From assembly GCA_025602905.1 (NCBI GenBank), contig JAHLKI010000002.1, positions 1,054,001-1,118,000 on the forward strand: 64,000 nucleotides of DNA, in the 5' to 3' direction. Shown one piece after another: positions 13,835 to 23,208 of the stretch. This DNA is from Phlyctochytrium arcticum. Lineage: Eukaryota > Chytridiomycota > Chytridiomycetes > Chytridiales > Chytridiaceae. Position numbers and translations under genes: made by a program. Numbering within the stretch: the stretch's first letter is position 1; each line of letters opens with the position of its first letter. Under the pieces are notes generated by a model that had not been told where the DNA came from, did no database searches, and saw only the letters and a program-made list of their open reading frames with translations.

Positions 13835-16033
13835 CTAAAACTCTTCTTCAACTTCCAACCGCACCAACTCCGTACTCGCAAACGTCATTCGCAAATGATG
13901 CAAAAACTCGGGTGAGGGGCGGCGATTATGGTGGTGGTGTCGACGGGGTGCGGTCGGTGACGATGTCAGGGAGGAGGGTATATTATGGGTAATAGAAGAC
14001 GGAGGGAGGGGAGGAAATGTTGCGAGGGGGGGAGAAGTGGAGTAAGTTGTTTGGTGGTGGTGGGGTATGTGGGATTGGGGAGTGGGGATGGGCAATAAAC
14101 CGGAAAAGGGCTGTTCGACCGTCTCTCCTTCATCTTCATCCATCGTTTCCTCGTCCTCATCGTCGTCCTCTTCATCATCATCATCGTCTCCAGGCCCCCA
14201 CCGCGCCAACACTTCAATTTTGAGTACACGCAAATCAGAACATCCGTCTGCCAGTCCCCTGAGCCCCGATTCGAGGATAGCCGGACACCCCCTCAAATCC
14301 AATTTTTGGAGATGGGGGCAGTAGACGGTCAATGCACGCAGGACGCGGTCCGTAACGGCTGTACCGAGCCATGCTAGAGATAAAGTGGTGAGGTTGGGTA
14401 GGTGGGAGAGGAGGGTGATGAGGGAGAGTTCGGTGGCTTGTTTGTAGCCTGATAGGATTAGGGTACGGAGGGAAGGGGCGGAAGTGAGTGCTAGCAACAC
14501 GTCTTCCCCGCCGGATGTAAAGGATAGATCGAGGGAGTGGAGGTGTGGAGCGTTAAGAACCAGTGTGCGGATGGTGGTGGGGGTAACGGCATGCAAACAC
14601 CCCCGTAAATCCAATGTTCTTAGTTGCGGGGTGTGTTGGGCAATCAGGAGCAACGAGTCGGCAGAAAGGTTTGACCACGGGTACAATAACGTTTTGAGGG
14701 CCGACCCCGTCCGGCCCAAAATGGATTTAAGGTGAGATTCGGAATCTCCACCTGTTAAGCGCAAATAAGTCGTTTTAGGACCGACAGACGCAGCCACCAG
14801 GTTGGCCAGTTTGGAGCGACCGGCGTCCCCGTCAAAGCCAACGTCAATGTGGATGGTTGAGATGTGGTGGATGGAGTGGTGGAGGATGGGTGGGTCCGTG
14901 GGTGGGTAAGATCCAATGTGACCTTGGAGGATTAGGGTATGGAGGTGGGGCATGGAGTAGAGGAGGGTGCTCAAGGTTGTAATGTCGAGACGCTCACACC
15001 AGAGTTTGAGGGTGTGCGTGTTACGGCAGGATTTTCCGAGGGTCAGGAGAATGGATGTATGCGTTGGTTCATGGAGGCGGAGGCGGAGGAGGTTGATGCG
15101 TTTGGTGAACCGGGTGGGGGAGTGTGTTTTATTACCGGTGCGAGTCTGCAACTGCAGGGTATCATCATCAACAACTGCACGGGGTGAAAATCCGTCCATG
15201 GTCCCATGCAATCCATGCTGATACTCTTCCTCAGCAGAACAACAATCCATCTCGTCCATACTACTGCTATACAACAGGCATGTCCGCATAAAGCAGTCCA
15301 AAACCGGCTCGGTGGGAATATCAGGGGCCGCATACAGGATGGGTGTCGCGACCGAGTTCCAGTACCGGTTGACGGCCGCACAGGCTGCCAGGGTCCGTTG
15401 CCGGACCAAGCGGCTCCGGTGAGAGGGCGAGAGGGGCCAGAGGGGGGTATCGGGGGTATGAGGCACGATGGATGGGTTGGTGGCCGAGGGGGGAGATGGG
15501 GCATCGCGAAAGAGAGAGCCAGTTGATGACTGCTGCTGCTGCTGCAGAGGTTGCAAATGATTTTGAGTTTGATATTGTTGCTGTTGCTGAGAAAACACCA
15601 TCCGTCCCCCAATTCCCTGCACCAAAACATCCCCTGATCCAACACCACCACATTCTTCATCCGACACCATCGAAAAAATGATTGTCAGCAATTCGGGTAA
15701 AAAATATCCGGCCTTGTTGGCTGGACGACCATACGACGGACGGCGGACAGAAATGGGTACAGTGTCTGCTTTACGGAGATATTCATCCTTGTCCAATCCG
15801 TCGCGTTTTTGGTAGGGAATGAGCCGAAACAACGGTGAAGAGTCTTCATAGGAGCCGTAGCCTTCATCTACCATGGTCTTGCGGGTGCTGGTGTCAGAGT
15901 GGGTGTTGCTGCTGCTGATGCCACTGCTGTGACAGGCCGAGTCGATAAAAACTTGAACATGTTTACCCTGCTGCCCCATTTTGGCCGCCATTCGATTCGT
16001 GACCTTCATCTCAAAAGTATGTGCTACTACCAC
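13835..16033 (-). CDS. F-box / leucine-rich-repeat protein
   Basis: A single exon of 732 codons. An F-box-like motif is split in two: the first half near residues 107-123 (GYFLPELLTIIFSMVSDE) and the second near 210-230 (AACAAVNRYWNSVATPILY). Between them sits a low-complexity poly-Gln/Ser/Pro insert. Residues about 300-580 hold LRRs of the cysteine-containing F-box type (LRTLDLRGCLHAVT, LHSLDLSFT, LQKLDLRGCPAILESGLRGL). Such proteins are substrate receptors of SCF (Skp1-cullin-F-box) ubiquitin ligases, with LRRs picking the substrate; the target here is unknown. After the LRRs come a long Asp/Glu run and a Pro/His/Ser-rich tail. Grr1/Amn1-like architecture is the closest comparison, but orthology is not shown. 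Several in-frame Mets near the start leave the exact N-terminus open. Confidence 0.8.
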   Translation of the reverse strand: MVVAHTFEMKVTNRMAAKMGQQGKHVQVFIDSACHSSGISSSNTHSDTSTRKTMVDEGYGSYEDSSPLFRLIPYQKRDGLDKDEYLRKADTVPISVRRPSYGRPANKAGYFLPELLTIIFSMVSDEECGGVGSGDVLVQGIGGRMVFSQQQQQYQTQNHLQPLQQQQQSSTGSLFRDAPSPPSATNPSIVPHTPDTPLWPLSPSHRSRLVRQRTLAACAAVNRYWNSVATPILYAAPDIPTEPVLDCFMRTCLLYSSSMDEMDCCSAEEEYQHGLHGTMDGFSPRAVVDDDTLQLQTRTGNKTHSPTRFTKRINLLRLRLHEPTHTSILLTLGKSCRNTHTLKLWCERLDITTLSTLLYSMPHLHTLILQGHIGSYPPTDPPILHHSIHHISTIHIDVGFDGDAGRSKLANLVAASVGPKTTYLRLTGGDSESHLKSILGRTGSALKTLLYPWSNLSADSLLLIAQHTPQLRTLDLRGCLHAVTPTTIRTLVLNAPHLHSLDLSFTSGGEDVLLALTSAPSLRTLILSGYKQATELSLITLLSHLPNLTTLSLAWLGTAVTDRVLRALTVYCPHLQKLDLRGCPAILESGLRGLADGCSDLRVLKIEVLARWGPGDDDDDEEDDDEDEETMDEDEGETVEQPFSGLLPIPTPQSHIPHHHQTTYSTSPPLATFPPLPPSSITHNIPSSLTSSPTAPRRHHHHNRRPSPEFLHHLRMTFASTELVRLEVEEEF

Positions 16034-17166
16034 GCGAATCGTGGTCAGCAGCTGATTCCTGGCAAGGAATCAAGATGGAATGTGTGAAATCAGACCGAAT
16101 TGTTGCAGGAGCTACTGATTTGCGATAAGATGTCCCACTCTTTGGCAAGAATCAAAAATCGGTGCACAGTTTGTTTTCGCTTCCTATTGAATTAAGAAAG
16201 GGAGAAGATGACTTTCTGATTAGCCAAAGGAATGAAGTGACATATTCCATATTTGATGGATCGTCCCGTTCAGGACACTCTTGTTGTCATGAATGCGCTG
16301 GATACCAACTCATACCCCACCGCTTGCGACATGCTTTTTAAACGATCCAAATACATACCTTGACGAAATACTTGGTTTTTTACAATGGAAATCTCTCGGG
16401 GCAAGTTTTGGGAATTAGTTCAATGATGTCGCTATGGGAGAGATGACACCCAGAGAGTGGCAGCCCAGCCAAAAAGCGTAAAGAGAAAATCCCAAATCGT
16501 TTCCTCGCCAAAGCAAACAAAAGGGTTTGGTTCTTCAAAAAGCTTTGATGTGTTTTTTCCTACAAGTGTGCCAAAACAGAAAAAAATTCTGGTATCAGCA
16601 ACTCTGCGAGGAAATATCATATAAAGCAAGGGTTGATGAACATGTGCCCCGTTTTTGCTGCGAGTTGAGGAGAATGGGTTTGATCTCTCTCTCTTTTATG
16701 GATGTGCCAATCCGGTCCAATCCCCCCAGTTATCCAAGTGTCCAAAGTCCATCATGCTGCCCGCATCAAGGCCTACCTGATGGATGAGACAGTAAGTACT
16801 AATGGCGCTCGACAGAAATCAGCAGCGGAAGGAATGGAAAACACTGTTGGCAAAAGGAGAGACAGAGCAGCCAAGCTTTTATATATCCGGGTGGCAAGCC
16901 TCACTTGCCTAATTTCCGAGAGCGCCGCGCGTGACACGACCCGGTCGCGTGAGATGACCCATCGCTATTGCTTACGTGAGCGGTTCTAGAGGCAGAGCAA
17001 GTCAGTGAAGGGAGCGGACATACATACTCGAGTAGTAGAGACGGATATTGGTGGAGTCAGACAGACAAATTGCGGGCACAAAGTTACTATACTAGAGGGG
17101 GATTTGCATGGAAAAAAGGTATATGGCCTATACGAGGAATTAAAAGGTATACAAAAAGAACGTATA
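16034..17166. other. Intergenic, 1.1 kb
   Basis: This lies between the start of the F-box gene and the stop of the Ctr gene, both on the minus strand. It should contain the F-box gene promoter and the Ctr 3' region. Small open frames on both strands lack domains and splice support. No tRNA-like or repeat structure was found. Confidence 0.5.
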
Positions 17167-18445
17167 TTAGGCCGAGGTGATCCGTCCAATGGCCGCCGGA
17201 GCCTGCCACCCTCCCATCGCAAAAGTCCCCAGCGCCCATCCGAGCAACACCCCACCTATTATAACCACATTAAAGCTCATGCAGAGGAGCAGGGATAGGA
17301 CAAAGAGGGTTTTGGCCAAGAGATCTAATAAAGTTCGAAGGGTCCGGATGCTTAGGTTGAGTCCAAAGGCTTTGATGGTGGATAGGGGTGTCGATGACGG
17401 TGAGCCCAGGAGAGGTCCGCGCTCTCCGTCGATATCTGAATCGATAGAGACGGTTGTAGTTCCCCGACGGCCAAACACGCGATTTCCAGAGTCTTCGGGT
17501 TCTGCTACCAAGGGTTGGCCCGTGGCTGAACTACCCCCCAGTGCCGATGGAAGGTTCTGAGTAGTAGTAGTAGTAGCATTGGCCCACTTTGTTTCACAGA
17601 ATAGAATGAGTGCTGAAGAAGTGGTATGGAGAAAGGCCAAGGAAAAAGCCGCTGTGGCTGCTAAAAGGAGGTGAAGGGTGTTGCGGAGGATGACAAAGTT
17701 GAAGAGCAAGTAATCGGGCGGAGAGATGTGCAGGTAAGGGCGCCAGATGGGTAAAGTAGCATTGGGGGGTAGCTGAGGAGGTGGTGGTGGTGGTGGCGGG
17801 TTGGGACATAATCCATTCGGCACGTTCAAAGTAGCATTGCAAAACTGGCTTAAATCACTGCAAGCTGCATCATCCACTTGGTTCCGACAATAATTCGAGT
17901 AGACGTTGAGTGCGTCGCATTTCGATTCATTCTCCATACATCCCTGGCATCCCTCTACTTGATGCAGAGCACAGAGATTCTTGACTGTTGCTCTTAGATC
18001 GGTGGTCCTCGGTAGATTAGCTCCACGTTCATTGGCGCATTGCCGTACGATCGAAGAGTGTCGGCACATGGCGACATAGGTGCTACATCCTCTCATCCTA
18101 GGGCTGTCTACAGCGCAGACGGTAGCCAAAAGGGAAAAGGGCGAGCATAACTTGGAGGTGTTTTGCGCTTGAGAGGGTTTAATGCAGTACCGCGACAGGG
18201 AGCATCCTTATCAATGGCATTAGTTCAAGTCCAGTAGACCACTAAAAAGTCAGAGAGTACATACCCACGAGTCCCGGGTCCTGAGTGCAAATGTCCTGAA
18301 GTTGAGCGGTGGCCTTATGCGTCGGTAAGGCATAGTCGGAGCAGCGCGAGTGCGACGGGTCCATCACACAGTCTGTATTGTCTGGCTGCGCACGGCCTAT
18401 GGAGACTATGGCCATTAGTCCTACTCCTAATACACTCCACCGCAT
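17167..18445 (-). CDS. Divergent Ctr-family copper transporter-like membrane protein
   Basis: Exons 18445-18265 and 18206-17167 join to about 406 aa. A signal peptide (MRWSVLGVGLMAIVSIGRA) is followed by a Cys-rich ectodomain with the fungal Ctr pattern: GCSLSRYC, CSPFSLLATVC, MRGCSTYVAMC, CQGC, YSNYC. A Pro-rich hinge precedes three membrane segments: about 245-275 (DYLLFNFVILRNT onward), then LLAKTLFVLSLLL and FNVVIIGGVLLGWALGTF near the end. The last keeps the G-x3-G-x3-G packing motif of Ctr channels, which pass Cu(I) as trimers. The first Met of the M-x3-M filter in TM2 is Leu here (LLLCMSFN), and the MPxM-like spots between cysteines are mostly lost. It may be a non-canonical Ctr, a regulator, or transport another way. 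It is divergent from PINCH with a 260-bp gap. Confidence 0.75.
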
Positions 18446-18705
18446 CTTTGGTCTTTCGTCTTTTTGTTATTAGTAGGGTCTCCCAAAGGAATCGGTGCTT
18501 AAATTCCAAAAAATGAGGCAGCGGAAAACAGCGAGCGACAACTCCCAACGGTGACGTGGGCACTCATTTACCCCAATCCGGCGTTAATGACAACTTCAAC
18601 GCGTGAGTGTTCAAAGACGCGTCAAGAAGTTCAACTCAAAAGTTGAAGCTCTGGTCTGGCCCTGGCGGAATCTCGAGGAGAAGCTCCCGAAAACAACACC
18701 GAAAT

Positions 18706-20430
18706 ATGACCCAGGTAGCAGCGGCGGCGGCGGCGACAAAAAGAGTCTCGCAAATCACCACAGAACACGCCTGCCGCGTCTGCGTAGAACCCATCATTGG
18801 CTCGCACGTCAACGCCAACAACGACCGCTTTCATCAGTCGTGTTTTGTCTGCTGCCAGTGCCTCGAACCCTTTCCCGAAAACATCTTTTTCGAGGCCGGC
18901 GGACGCTACTACTGCGACTTTGATTACACCGTCCTCTATGGGTACGTATAGCCTTGGTAAGTGGATGTAACCCCCCCCCCCCCCGGGTACTACTGCAAAA
19001 ACACATTTGTGTATTGACACCATCTTCCTTTCTCTTATTCGGAACACAGCGCGCGATGCGGACGATGCGGGGAAATCATTCGCGGCAAATGTCTCACGGC
19101 TCTCGACATGAAGTGGCATCCCGAACATTTCACCTGTGATCAATGCGGCAAACCTCTGGCTGGCACCACCTTTGTCAAGAAAAACAATAAACCCTACTGC
19201 AAACCCTGCGTCGAGCGACTCAAGCGGAAAAGTAATGTTGATCTCTATTTTCTCATTGCGTTGTGTGTAATAACGTTTTTTGTAAGTCCAAGAAATCGAA
19301 TACTGCGAACGATGCAAGAAACCCTTGAATGAACGACAGACGGAATTCATCCTCATCATCAATGAAAAGAAATACCATTCTCATCACTTCAATTGCTCCC
19401 TATGTAAAGAAACTCTGGGCGCTGATTGCCGTGAATACGAGTCCAAGTTGTACTGCTCTAATTGCTTGGAGCGTATAACTACCCGCGTCTGTCAGGCTTG
19501 TCGAAGGCCAATCCAGGGGAGGAGTATCACGGCCATGGGCAAGCAGTATCATCCTGAGGTAAGCGTAGAGAGTCATTTTTCCGAGACCGAGCGAAGCGAG
19601 GGCGAGGGCCTGGTCCAGACATTTTTCCGAAGATTTTGCGTAGCAAAATCGAATGCGAGCGAAGCGAGGAGGGCGCCGAGCGACAGCGAGGCATTTCTTG
19701 GCCCAGGCATTTTTCCTTCGGAAAAATGGATGGGTGCGGATGATTTTGCGAAGTAAAATCAAATGCGAGCGAAGCGAGGAAAAAGAACCTGACGAAGCTC
19801 CGAAGAAACGAGGAACACGATTTTGCGGGGCAAAATCAATACGGTTTTCATTAGAGGGTCGCAACAATACGACGTGCCCGAGCGTAGCGAGGGCGAGGAG
19901 CTGGAGTTTTGGTTTCTGCAAATGGGGGGAGGAGTGGTTGGATAAGGAATTGGAAGGGGAGTGTAAAGGGTATGTCAGAGCAAAAGAAAGACTAACAAAG
20001 AATATTAGCACTTTGTATGTTCAAGATGCGAGAAACCGTTTGGATCGAGTGTGTACTGGGAGTATAAAGGGAAACCATACTGCGAACTGCATTACCGAGA
20101 AATGGTGGGGGAAGTCTGTGGGTTGTGTTATGAGCCCGTATTGGGAAAAAGTACGTATTCCCTCTTGAGTTGTACATAACATGTGTCATTCATGTCTTTT
20201 TGCCAAAAATAGCGATTAGTGCCATGGGCCGACCCTGGTGCGAAAACCATTTTGTGTGTACGGGATGCCACGGGGCGCTGTTGACGGATAACAACAAGAT
20301 GCAGTTTTGGGAATACGATCTGAAACCGTTTTGTAAAAAGTGTTTTGATGCATTACCGACGGATATTCGGCGGCGGATGGCGAAATTTGCGGATATGGAA
20401 AAGAAGGCTGCGGCGGCGAATGCCAAATAG
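18706..20430 (+). CDS. PINCH-type protein with five LIM domains
   Basis: Exons 18706-18941, 19050-19231, 19287-19558, 20009-20150 and 20213-20430 join to about 349 aa. Five LIM domains lie in tandem with almost no linker: CRVCVEPI, CGRCGEIIRG, CERCKKPL, CQACRRPIQG and CGLCYEPVLG mark their starts, each followed by the expected second zinc finger (for example HFVCSRCEKPF and YCELHY). Five tandem LIMs with a short tail is the PINCH (LIMS) architecture. In animals PINCH joins integrin-linked kinase and parvin at integrin tails and links adhesion to actin; the partner in a fungus is unknown. Upstream in-frame codons lack an ATG, so the start is 18706. The third intron is unusually long (450 bp) and holds repeats, described separately. 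The first intron carries a 14-nt C run. An alternative acceptor six bases further on is possible for exon 3. Confidence 0.9.
18971..18984 (+). repeat. Poly-C tract in PINCH intron 1
   Basis: Fourteen consecutive C residues lie inside the first intron of the PINCH gene. The run is prone to replication slippage and to sequencing error, with no coding effect. Confidence 0.9.
19559..20008 (+). repeat. Intronic insert with short hairpin repeats
   Basis: This 450-bp intron is several times longer than the other PINCH introns. It holds a 38-bp direct repeat at 19632-19669 and 19742-19779, made of a hairpin (GATTTTGC, loop GTA, GCAAAATC) followed by AATGCGAGCGAAGCGAGG. A third hairpin copy lies at 19819-19837. 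A separate perfect hairpin, CATTTTTCC-TTC-GGAAAAATG, lies near 19710-19730. Variants of CGAGCGAAGCGAGGGCGAGG occur near 19588 and 19879. The donor (GTAAGC) and the acceptor with an ACTAAC branch site are intact, so the insert appears to be tolerated by splicing. The pattern resembles short palindromic elements known from some organelle genomes; that is a comparison, not an identification. Confidence 0.8.
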
Positions 20431-20488
20431 ACTGTGTATATATCATTTTGCTTCATGTTCCTTATAGAAAAATTGTGGGAGATACTTT

Positions 20489-21676
20489 CTAGTTGTATGG
20501 TCGCCGGCGCTGTCCTCGACTTCGTGACCGTGATCGTGATCGTGACCGTTGTCGTGAAGAGGAGGTACTATGTCTACGACTGCTACGCGACCTACTATCC
20601 CGACGGCGGTGGCTAGAAGAACTGCTCCTGTCCCGATGTCGGCTAGATCGATGTTCTGGTGGAGACCGTGAGGGTCGTCGGCGTTGTGCTTGTGATGACG
20701 GACTCCGTGATATCCGACGAGACCGCGAGGTTTCCTTGGCTGGTGCAGAATCCAAAGCAGATTTCCCCCGGTCAGCCCTCGTAGGCGTCAAAAACGCATG
20801 AGTATGGTTTTCGGGTGGTTCAGAGGGTCGAGGCGTAGGCGGCGCCCTAAACGTCTGTTGACCCTTCATCGCCACAAACTTTTCCGTCTCCGATAATGTC
20901 AAAGGTAACCCTTTCCGTCTGGGATGCTCATATAAATACAAAATATGGCCCGCAATATTCTCCAAATCCTCCAATTCGGCATCAAATACCTTCCACCATG
21001 GCGGATCTGTCGGTAATTTGACTCTACACACTCGAGCCGCCAAGAAAATCACTGCACAGGCAATCGTTGAAGGCTGATAACACACATAGATGTGGGTCCG
21101 TAACCCATCATTCATGTAATTCCAGGCTTTTTGGGCTAATTCTTCGTTGTCGACGAGATTCATCCCCTGAAGGTAATTCATCATGAACCCGTGAGGCTGC
21201 TGAACTTGAATGTTGAATCCCAATTTACACAAAATATGTAATTCCCCATTTATAATCCCATCCTTCAAATCGTTAAATATCAGGCCGGCGTAGGTCTCCA
21301 CTTTCGGGTCCCGTCCTCGATCGGTATCAAATAACCAACAAAACACATTGATAATGTCCCGGATCCGTCGTGGCGTTTCCTCGACTTTGGCAGCTAGGAA
21401 CACGGCTCCCATAACTATATCCCTCAATGCGACTAATTTGAAGGATGCCACGTAGTAGAACCGTTGAAACAGGATTTGGGCGGTGGCCATGGCTACTTGG
21501 GGTAGTCTGAGGAGGATACCTGCGGACTGGATGAGTTCGCACCCAAAGACCCGGAGCTCACGTTCATGTTCGGCAGAGAGCCCGTCCTGCCTTGACGGAC
21601 TGTTTTCGAGTTGGGGGAGGGTGAGGATGGGGTTGCGGAGGGAGAGGGTGCTGGATGATTCGCTGAGAACTGCCAT
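20489..21676 (-). CDS. Cyclin L
   Basis: A single exon of 395 codons. The N-terminal cyclin box (about 30-160) begins LSAEHERELRVFGCELIQSA and contains VALRDIVMGAVFLAAKVEE followed by RRIRDIINVF, characteristic of cyclin L. The second cyclin fold is at about 165-265. The last 90 residues are an Arg/Ser-rich (RS) tail. Cyclin L pairs with CDK10/CDK11-type kinases, localises to nuclear speckles and regulates pre-mRNA splicing through its RS domain; fungal function is inferred from the family. The length matches a compact cyclin L. It is convergent with PINCH (58 bp between stops) and divergent from PDCD7 with 357 bp between start codons, so the two splicing genes share a promoter region. Confidence 0.93.
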   Translation of the reverse strand: MAVLSESSSTLSLRNPILTLPQLENSPSRQDGLSAEHERELRVFGCELIQSAGILLRLPQVAMATAQILFQRFYYVASFKLVALRDIVMGAVFLAAKVEETPRRIRDIINVFCWLFDTDRGRDPKVETYAGLIFNDLKDGIINGELHILCKLGFNIQVQQPHGFMMNYLQGMNLVDNEELAQKAWNYMNDGLRTHIYVCYQPSTIACAVIFLAARVCRVKLPTDPPWWKVFDAELEDLENIAGHILYLYEHPRRKGLPLTLSETEKFVAMKGQQTFRAPPTPRPSEPPENHTHAFLTPTRADRGKSALDSAPAKETSRSRRISRSPSSQAQRRRPSRSPPEHRSSRHRDRSSSSSHRRRDSRSRSSRRHSTSSSRQRSRSRSRSRSRGQRRRPYN

Positions 21677-22033
21677 GGGGGCATAAAAAGTCTTCTCTCG
21701 TATATCACCAAAAACTTTTTGGTTTCTTCTTCTTCTTCTTCTTCTTCTTCTCCGGAGGTGAAACTTATTTTGTTGTTCACGCAGAACGACTTTTTCCGTT
21801 CGTCTCGTCTTTTATAGATCACCCAAGTGTTTGTTTCTTCTTCTTCTTCTTCTCCTCGCAGGTATCTTTTTGAATGACTTGTTGGCCGGAGATCTTGCCC
21901 TTGCCTTTTGTGTACAAAGGCAACCTCTTCACTACTATGGACCCAGTGCTTGAGAACCTGGTGCAGTGAAAGGTTGCCTGCACACTCCAAAAAACAAAAT
22001 TGCCAAACCCCAAAAAAACGCGAGCGGATATGA
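21677..22033. promoter_or_regulatory. Shared divergent promoter of cyclin L and PDCD7
   Basis: The 357 bp between the two start codons must contain both promoters. It holds two (TTC)n microsatellites, at about 21723-21751 and 21834-21854, which read as GAA repeats on the cyclin L strand. No TATA box is obvious. Co-regulation of two splicing-related genes is possible but not shown by sequence. Confidence 0.6.
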
Positions 22034-23187
22034 ATGTCCGTCAAACACCCAAATTCATCAATACCCCCGCCATCTTCCAAGTCGGTAAGATAAAATCTCT
22101 CTATCTTTTATCTCCTTGGATTTTATAGACTCATGAATGTGAAAAAATAGATGATTTACTCGTTCGTGCATGGGAGAATAAACAAACGAATGGACAGCGA
22201 TCACATCACCGTCGAATCACACTTTCAGAGTATAATGCGCTTAGAAAGGAAGTTGGACGGTTGGGGGATGAACTGACAAGGGGTGGAGGGGATACCGCAA
22301 AATTGGAACAAGATGAAGTAAGAAAATGTTTGCATCAATGGAGGTGTCCGGGCACCTGACACATCACAAAGGCACGTCTGAAAGACTTGACTACGCAACT
22401 GGAAGATCAGAAAAGAAACGTCCATTTTCGGATCACAAAATTGCGGCGAAAGAAGGTAACATATCCCAGAAATGGGGTTTCTATCATATGATCTCTCATC
22501 AGCAAATACAGGAATGGAAGAAACGACGACAAGAAGAGTGTAAGTTGAAACGAGAGGAAGGGATTATGCGGCGGAAACAACTGGATGAGCAGACTGAGAC
22601 GTGGATCCAGGATCGCCGTTTATTGGATTCATTGTTTGAGGAGGTATATATACTGCTTCATACATTTGATGAACGAATATTGATGGGGAGGTAGGATGAT
22701 CTCGCGGTCAAAGAGTTGGAACAACGGATTAATCGACAACAAGCTTCGAGTGAAAAAGAGGAAGGCATGGATAGACTGATTCGTCAATTGGAGGAATTGC
22801 GGGCATTGAGACGGGCTAAGCGGAAACTAGCAGGTATATGCAATCAGATTATGACATTTAAGATACACTGCAGACTGATATATGAGAAGGCGAGACGTTC
22901 CCGGAGGAAGATGCAGAATTCTTCGACCGGATACGAGAAGAGGAAATCGGTCAATTACCGCAAGACGCGAGCGAACCACAATTCCTGGAACATACGGATG
23001 GGAAGGGATTATGGACTTTGAACAGGTTGATCGGTGTTCGGTAAGACTTGTTTTATGTTTTTGGAGGAGAATAGGGTGTTGAAAGGGATCCAATAGGCGA
23101 GAATGGGATAGATTTGTTGTACCAGAGGGGACACCGGGGGCGGGGCGCATACCGACCGGTTGGCCATTGCCCCCTCCATACAAATAA
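22034..23187 (+). CDS. PDCD7-like U11/U12 snRNP 59 kDa protein
   Basis: Seven exons (22034-22084, 22129-22317, 22372-22455, 22512-22643, 22695-22833, 22887-23040, 23097-23187) give about 279 aa. The protein is a charged coiled coil. The central part (LIRQLEELRALRRAKRKLAEG, in pieces) matches the PDCD7 helix that reads ILRALEKLRKLRKEA in human, as I recall it. The end is diagnostic: LIGVRREWDRFVVP then GWPLPPPYK parallels human IQIRHDWDQYLVP and GWVLPP. PDCD7 is a component of the U11/U12 di-snRNP of the minor spliceosome and bridges U11-35K and U12-65K. The start at 22034 was chosen because the ATG four bases earlier puts the spliced frame into a stop. The human protein has a long Pro-rich N-terminus that is absent here. 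The stop codon overlaps an AATAAA hexamer and lies 21 bp from the convergent ELP4 stop. Confidence 0.82.
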
Positions 23188-23188
23188 A
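23183..23188 (+). terminator. AATAAA polyadenylation hexamer overlapping the PDCD7 stop
   Basis: AATAAA contains the TAA stop of PDCD7. If used, the 3'UTR would be very short and would still run into the ELP4 3' end, so the two convergent transcripts probably overlap. Confidence 0.4.
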
Positions 23189-23208
23189 ATGTATACATGC
23201 TACATTAT

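Noticed and set aside
22034..23187. U12-type introns in the window, expected if a minor spliceosome is present
   Set aside because: None of the roughly 99 introns placed has an (A/G)TATCCTT donor. U12 introns are rare, so absence from 64 kb does not argue against the PDCD7 call.
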